From assembly GCA_028714695.1 (NCBI GenBank), contig JAQTLX010000001.1, positions 1 to 64,000 of the forward strand: a stretch of 64,000 nt of DNA, in the 5' to 3' direction. This document shows positions 59,885-64,000 of this stretch, piece by piece. The notes under the pieces were generated by a model, which saw nothing but the letters and a program-made list of their open reading frames with translations, was not told the origin of the DNA and made no database searches. How positions within the stretch are numbered: the first letter of the stretch is position 1; each line of letters begins with the position of its first letter. The position numbers and the translations under genes are program-made. Origin of the DNA: Ignavibacteria bacterium (GTDB lineage: Bacteria; Bacteroidota; Ignavibacteria; Tepidaquicellales; Tepidaquicellaceae).

Positions 59885-62089
59885 ATGAAAATCATTTTAC
59901 TATTCTTTTTCGCTGCTGTATTTTCCACTGTTTATTCTCAGCAGGACAGTTTGAAAACGACTTCCGTTGTCAAAGGAACGGTTAAAAATAAAAGCGGAAA
60001 ATTTCTTGAAAACGTGAATGTGGTTATTGAAGGAACAATAGACGGTACTTCAACGGATGAAAAGGGCTATTATGAGTTTGAGACAGGGAAAACCGGAAAA
60101 AGGGTGATTATATTCTCTGCGGTCGATTTCGGCGAGAAAAAAATGGATGTCGATATAGAACCCGGGAGTGTATTTGTTCTCGATGTCACTCTTAGCAATA
60201 CGGAATTTAAAACCGATGAAATTAACGTTACCGCAAGTTCGTTCACTTCAGGCGAAAATTCCAGAGTTACTCTTTCACCTCTTGAAATTACAAGAATACC
60301 CGGCGCGGATGCGGATCTTTACCGCGCTATAACTACTTTTCCCGGCTCGAATCAGGTCGACGAAGGAAGCAGAATTGCCGTACGCGGAGGCGATCCGTCG
60401 GAAGTCCTGACATTCCTTGACGGCGCTTCATTATACAATCCGTTTCTTTTCAGCGATAACTATAACACGTCTTCATATTCTACCGTTAATCCGTGGGGCA
60501 TGAAAGGAATTAATTTCTCGAGCGGAGGATTTTCCGCAAAATACGGAAATGTTCTTTCGGCAGTTCTTGACCTTCAGTCGTATGATATACCGCAGACCAA
60601 AGGTATGTTCGCGATAATTGGACTGGCGAATGCAGGACTGTCTGGCGTATATAAAACAAAGGACAATAAATTCGGCGCTACTTTTTCAGCGGGGCAGTTT
60701 TTTATTAAACCGATGCTTGCGATTAATAACGATAATACCGATTTCTCGCCCACCCCTACTGCATCTAATTTCGGCGGCACTCTTGCGTATAAAACTTCGC
60801 ATACCGGTTTATTGAAATATTATATGAATTATTCTTATGATGATATGGGAGTAAGAAGCACGGGTCCATCGTATGACGGATATTATTCCGGAAAGACTAA
60901 AAACTTTTTCACAAATCTGAAATATTCTTTCGCTCCGACCGATGTAAGTCTTCTTAATACCAGCGTATCATTAAGCACATATAACAGAACCGATAAATAC
61001 GGAATTATTAATACAATCTCGAATTCAATATACGGAAAAGTGCGCACTGATTTCGGCACGCCGGTAAGCGAAAAAGTTGACATTTCCACCGGAATGGAAT
61101 ATGAATATAATGATTACAAAGCCAACGGCACAGCGCCGATGTATTTTTATAATCTCCGTGAGGACGCGCCTTTCTTTACACTCGATAATCTTGATAAAAC
61201 CGGCAGGGCAGGCGTCTATCTTGAAACAAAATATAAAATAAGCGATAATTTCCTTGTTCAGGGCGGTGTCAGAAGCGATTATTATACGCTGACGAAAAAG
61301 ACTGTTATAGACCCGCGTCTTTCTGTTGTTCTCAGAATCACGCAGCACAGTTTCCTGAAAGCCGCGACCGGTGTTTATCATCAGAACCCGGGATTAGTAT
61401 ATTTTCTCCAGGGGAATACTACTGATTTAAAACCCGAACAGGCTGTGCATTATATAATTGGATATGAATACAACCGCGACAACGATTTCATTCTGCGCAT
61501 TGAATCATATTATAAAGATTATTCAAATCTTGTTTCGAATTCAATCAATTATTACGATTATACTTCGGACGGAAAAGGTTATGCAAAAGGCATGGATGTA
61601 TTTCTTAAAGTCAGGCTCAAACCCAAATTCAACGGATGGGTCTCGTATTCTTATGTTGATTCAAAACGCACTCCGTATGATGGGGCGGATAAAATCTCCT
61701 CCGATTACGATATAACGCATACGCTCTCGCTCGTTTCCGAATATAATATTTCGGACTATCTGACCGTGGGAGCAACATACCGTGTGTCTACCGGGAAACC
61801 TTATACTCCTGTAATAGGCAGTGTTTATGACCCTTCCCAGAATGCTTACATTCCGTTGTATGCTCAGAGGAACAGCGCAAGGTTTCCGGCTTATACGAGA
61901 ATCGATGTTAACGCCCAGTATATTTTTGCTTTGTTCGGAAGATTTGCGGTCGCTTTCGCGGCGCTTAATAATTTACTGAATACAAAAAACCTGTATGAAT
62001 ATAATTACAACTTTGATTATTCACGGAAAATAGCAGTGAGTTCATCAAATATACGCACAATTTATTTCGGTATGGGATTACAATTATAA
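59885..62089 (+). CDS. TonB-dependent receptor
   Basis: A 734-residue outer-membrane receptor. Signal peptide 1-18 (STVYSQ). A carboxypeptidase-regulatory-like Ig domain (VKGTVKNKSGKFLENVNVVI, residues 28-105) precedes a plug domain (residues 115-215, DADLYRAITTFPGSNQVDEG and IAVRGGDPSEVLTFLDGASL) and a beta-barrel to the end. The barrel contains GVYHQNPGLVYFLQGNTTDLKPEQ, a typical receptor motif, and the terminal strand ends YFGMGLQL. The ligand is unknown. It is followed after 15 bp by a periplasmic helical-repeat protein that may belong to the same uptake system. Confidence 0.9.
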   Translation: MKIILLFFFAAVFSTVYSQQDSLKTTSVVKGTVKNKSGKFLENVNVVIEGTIDGTSTDEKGYYEFETGKTGKRVIIFSAVDFGEKKMDVDIEPGSVFVLDVTLSNTEFKTDEINVTASSFTSGENSRVTLSPLEITRIPGADADLYRAITTFPGSNQVDEGSRIAVRGGDPSEVLTFLDGASLYNPFLFSDNYNTSSYSTVNPWGMKGINFSSGGFSAKYGNVLSAVLDLQSYDIPQTKGMFAIIGLANAGLSGVYKTKDNKFGATFSAGQFFIKPMLAINNDNTDFSPTPTASNFGGTLAYKTSHTGLLKYYMNYSYDDMGVRSTGPSYDGYYSGKTKNFFTNLKYSFAPTDVSLLNTSVSLSTYNRTDKYGIINTISNSIYGKVRTDFGTPVSEKVDISTGMEYEYNDYKANGTAPMYFYNLREDAPFFTLDNLDKTGRAGVYLETKYKISDNFLVQGGVRSDYYTLTKKTVIDPRLSVVLRITQHSFLKAATGVYHQNPGLVYFLQGNTTDLKPEQAVHYIIGYEYNRDNDFILRIESYYKDYSNLVSNSINYYDYTSDGKGYAKGMDVFLKVRLKPKFNGWVSYSYVDSKRTPYDGADKISSDYDITHTLSLVSEYNISDYLTVGATYRVSTGKPYTPVIGSVYDPSQNAYIPLYAQRNSARFPAYTRIDVNAQYIFALFGRFAVAFAALNNLLNTKNLYEYNYNFDYSRKIAVSSSNIRTIYFGMGLQL

Positions 62090-62104
62090 TAAAAATCTAA
62101 CATT

Positions 62105-62899
62105 ATGAAAAACTTTTCAAAGACAGTTTTACTTTCGGCAGTTATAATACTGCTTTGTGTAAATTTCGTTAAAGCGGACGATTTTACCGATGCAATAATG
62201 AAAGCAAAAAAAAATCTTCAGGCGTCAATGAATACATACGACGAAAAAGCGCTTTTGAAGGTGAGAGGGGAATTCGAGAGAATCCTCCAGTTAAAAAAGA
62301 ATGAGTGGATAGTTACTTACTACTTGGCTTTAATAGACTATACCATAGCAAGTTCGGCTATGGGCGGAGAAAATTCTGATAAGGATAAAGTGAAAAAGTA
62401 TACCGAATCCGGATTCGGCAATCTTGAAAAATCAATTCTTGTCCGTGATGATTTTGCCGATTCGTATATTCTTCGTTATGCGCTGAGTTTTAACCGCTGG
62501 ATATATGAATCGGATAAAATGAACGACATAATCGCGCAGTCGGAGGAAGCAAAGACAAAATCGGAAAAACTTGAATCTGATAATCCGAGATTGTCTCTTA
62601 TGGACGGAATATCCACTTATTATATGCCTGAAATGTTCGGCGGCGGAGCTAAAAATGCTGTGCCTATTCTTGAAAAATCGGTTGAACTCTTCGCTAAACG
62701 TGTTGAGAAAGAAGCATACTATCCCGACTGGGGCAAGGATATGGCTTACGGTTTTCTCGTCCTTGCTTATATTAAACGCGATGATGATGGTGATAAGAAA
62801 AAAGCGGCGGAACTCTTCAGTAAAGCAGCGACAGAACTACCTGACTCTTCTTTCCTTAAAGGATTTGTGAAAAAGGAACTTGATAAGAACGGAAAATAG
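62105..62899 (+). CDS. Periplasmic TPR-like protein paired with the receptor
   Basis: A 264-residue exported protein. Residues 1-24 are a signal peptide (VNFVKADD). The remainder is alpha-helical with degenerate tetratricopeptide spacing (FERILQLKKNEWIVTYYLALIDY; SYILRYALSFNRWIY; AYGFLVLAYIKRDDDGDKKKAAELFSKAA). No catalytic motif is visible. The 15-bp gap to the receptor gene suggests one transcript. A role as an accessory or stabilising factor for the receptor is inference. Confidence 0.75.
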   Translation: MKNFSKTVLLSAVIILLCVNFVKADDFTDAIMKAKKNLQASMNTYDEKALLKVRGEFERILQLKKNEWIVTYYLALIDYTIASSAMGGENSDKDKVKKYTESGFGNLEKSILVRDDFADSYILRYALSFNRWIYESDKMNDIIAQSEEAKTKSEKLESDNPRLSLMDGISTYYMPEMFGGGAKNAVPILEKSVELFAKRVEKEAYYPDWGKDMAYGFLVLAYIKRDDDGDKKKAAELFSKAATELPDSSFLKGFVKKELDKNGK

Positions 62900-62922
62900 T
62901 TATCTGAAAATGGAAAATAAAA

Positions 62923-62958
62923 AAATGGAAAATGGATTTATAAATCCATTTTCCATTT
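62923..62958. terminator. Perfect 36-base palindrome between convergent genes
   Basis: aaatggaaaatggattta (62923-62940) is followed at once by its exact reverse complement (62941-62958). It lies between the stop codons of the TPR-like gene and the 63007 gene. TTTTT follows at 62960-62965. The stem is AT-rich and built from two heptamer-like words (aaaatgg, aaaatgg). It can act as a bidirectional terminator. Confidence 0.75.
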
Positions 62959-63006
62959 AGTTTTTCCGGTTCACCCGAAAGGATATAATTTGCGATGTAT
63001 CGGTTG

Positions 63007-64000
63007 TTACGGCGTTATTTTTAAATCGCCGCCGTTAATTCCTCCCCATTCTACAACCGTGAATCCGGTTCTTGTGAATTTTGAAATAGTAGGAGCAGTC
63101 AATTGTGTTTTTTCACTTACCGGCTTGAAATGAAAATTAAGTCTCAATATAGATTGCGGTTCCGGAGTAACAACAAGTTTCATGTTTGCACTCAGAAAAT
63201 CGCTGCCGAGAAGTCTGATTTCATAATAATTAGATTTTTTAAGATTCTTCAGCCAGTATTCCTTAAATTGTTCTGTTTCTTTTTTATTTAAACCCATCGA
63301 CGGCAGATTTTCGTTGAACCAATTTTCAAGTTCGTTGTAACTTACAATCCAGCCTTCCGAAGGAAGATCGACTTTATTCAGGTCTGCTTCGTAAAATAGA
63401 TAATCATATTTGTCGTCAATCAATCCGTTTGAAGTTGCATTTACTTCCCATCCGTCTTTGTAAAGCGGTTCCGTAAACGTAAGTTTTCCGTTAACGGCAA
63501 TTTGCACATTTACCTTTATATCGGATTCGGGATAAAGATATACTGCAGGCTTTTTAACGGGCATTGGTTTTTGTGTGTCCTTTAAACATGTTTTCTGATA
63601 CAAGGTTACAAGGTCGCCTGTTATTGCGTATTTCATATCGATATCTGAATCTATACCGCTTTTAGCCGCCCTCACGGCATCGTCAGGTGTATCGGCAGTT
63701 AAACTGCATGAGGTATTTATGAAATCTTTATAGTGATTAGCGAACTCTTTGCAGCCCGTCATCATGAAACCAATAACCGAATTTTCATCCATTACAGCAT
63801 CGTCTGCTTTGTATAAGTCGGTAATTTTAAAATTTACATCGTAACCTGTTTGCGGTTCGGTTATCGGTGTAATTGTAATCCGGCTTACTTCAATCATTTT
63901 GAAATCTTTTAAATATGTTGTCTTGTCTATCGATGCTGTTTTTCCCGATATTATTGTGTTGTATAAAGACGCATAATCTTTACATTGTACCGCAGTTATC
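63007..64000 (-). CDS. Partial exported-type protein of unknown function (KPAVYLYPE family)
   Basis: The frame is open from the stop at 63007 to the window edge; the codons before the ATG at 63897 continue in frame as ITAVQCKDYASLYNTIISGK and so on, with no stop. The gene is therefore longer than the 296 residues beginning at that ATG, and its N-terminus lies outside. The C-terminal half contains KKPAVYLYPESDIKVNVQI, GKLTFTEPLYKDGWEV, KYDYLFYEA and WFNENLPSMGLNKKETEQF. I recall this KP-[AV]-[IV]-YLYPE then GW-x-V pattern from uncharacterised proteins; no function is established. It is convergent with the TPR-like gene. Confidence 0.7.
   Translation of the reverse strand, partial: ITAVQCKDYASLYNTIISGKTASIDKTTYLKDFKMIEVSRITITPITEPQTGYDVNFKITDLYKADDAVMDENSVIGFMMTGCKEFANHYKDFINTSCSLTADTPDDAVRAAKSGIDSDIDMKYAITGDLVTLYQKTCLKDTQKPMPVKKPAVYLYPESDIKVNVQIAVNGKLTFTEPLYKDGWEVNATSNGLIDDKYDYLFYEADLNKVDLPSEGWIVSYNELENWFNENLPSMGLNKKETEQFKEYWLKNLKKSNYYEIRLLGSDFLSANMKLVVTPEPQSILRLNFHFKPVSEKTQLTAPTISKFTRTGFTVVEWGGINGGDLKITP

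Overview
The window is a low-GC (roughly 38-40 % by eye), gene-dense bacterial chromosome segment. It most likely comes from the Ignavibacteria/Chlorobi side of the FCB superphylum. The grounds are: several secreted proteins ending in a type IX secretion (T9SS) type A sorting domain with an NYPNPFNP-type motif and a KR/KK-M-[IV]-L-[IV]-K tail; an LpxC-FabZ fusion; tandem OmpH/Skp genes after bamA; outer-membrane receptors with carboxypeptidase-regulatory-like N-termini; and clear Shine-Dalgarno sequences, which classical Bacteroidetes mostly lack. No tRNA, rRNA, CRISPR array or prophage was seen. Genes at both edges are cut by the window.

Layout. 0-4.2 kb: folE2, a Nudix hydrolase, rpmG, a small barrel-like protein, thyX and a DUF4239 membrane protein. 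4.2-5.7 kb: a repeat-rich island with short hairpins, a 40-unit heptamer array, a 24-bp tandem array and copies of a dispersed palindromic element in inverted orientation on both sides of a small GIY-YIG nuclease gene. 5.7-8.4 kb: a T9SS-exported beta-propeller protein followed by decaying DNA (orphan T9SS tail, IS256-type transposase remnant). 8.4-11 kb: a minus-strand operon (PHP phosphoesterase, ribH, DUF2203, proline dehydrogenase). 11.6-20.8 kb: a plus-strand envelope and cell-division operon (ddl, FtsB/DivIC-like, trpS, uppS, bamA, two ompH, lpxD, lpxC-fabZ) running into a bidirectional terminator facing pgk. 22-27.5 kb: three tandem T9SS paralogues, each with its own similar terminator. 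27.7-30.8 kb: LytR_C protein, rsfS, pdxA, ftsE. 31-47 kb: almost all minus strand, with a TPR protein, EamA transporter, SDR threonine dehydrogenase, glucan phosphorylase, GDP-fucose synthase, aldehyde dehydrogenase, tatA, purQ, purS, an ECF sigma/anti-sigma pair, holA, cysS and two unknown membrane-anchored or lipoproteins. 47.5-51 kb: SIMPL protein, adenine deaminase and a SafE-like transporter. 51-56 kb: a second ECF sigma factor with a membrane partner, a Spy/CpxP-like periplasmic protein and a TonB-receptor-like barrel. 56-64 kb: a large T9SS sialidase-fold protein, YjbQ, a TonB receptor with a periplasmic partner, and a partial gene of unknown function.

How the genes work together. Envelope construction dominates: peptidoglycan precursors (ddl, uppS), lipid A (lpxD, lpxC-fabZ), outer-membrane protein insertion (bamA, ompH), Tat and T9SS cargo, and two outer-membrane receptor loci. 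The most system-like unit is 51.2-56.2 kb. There a sigma factor, a membrane-spanning probable anti-sigma factor, a protein with two LTxxQ motifs and a large barrel lie in one direction, and the last three all carry Pro/Gly-rich tracts; I read it as a candidate envelope-stress system. The second notable candidate is the GIY-YIG gene set inside inverted copies of a dispersed palindromic element, reminiscent in layout of REP-associated nuclease systems. Both functional readings are inference from layout and motifs; no database search was possible.
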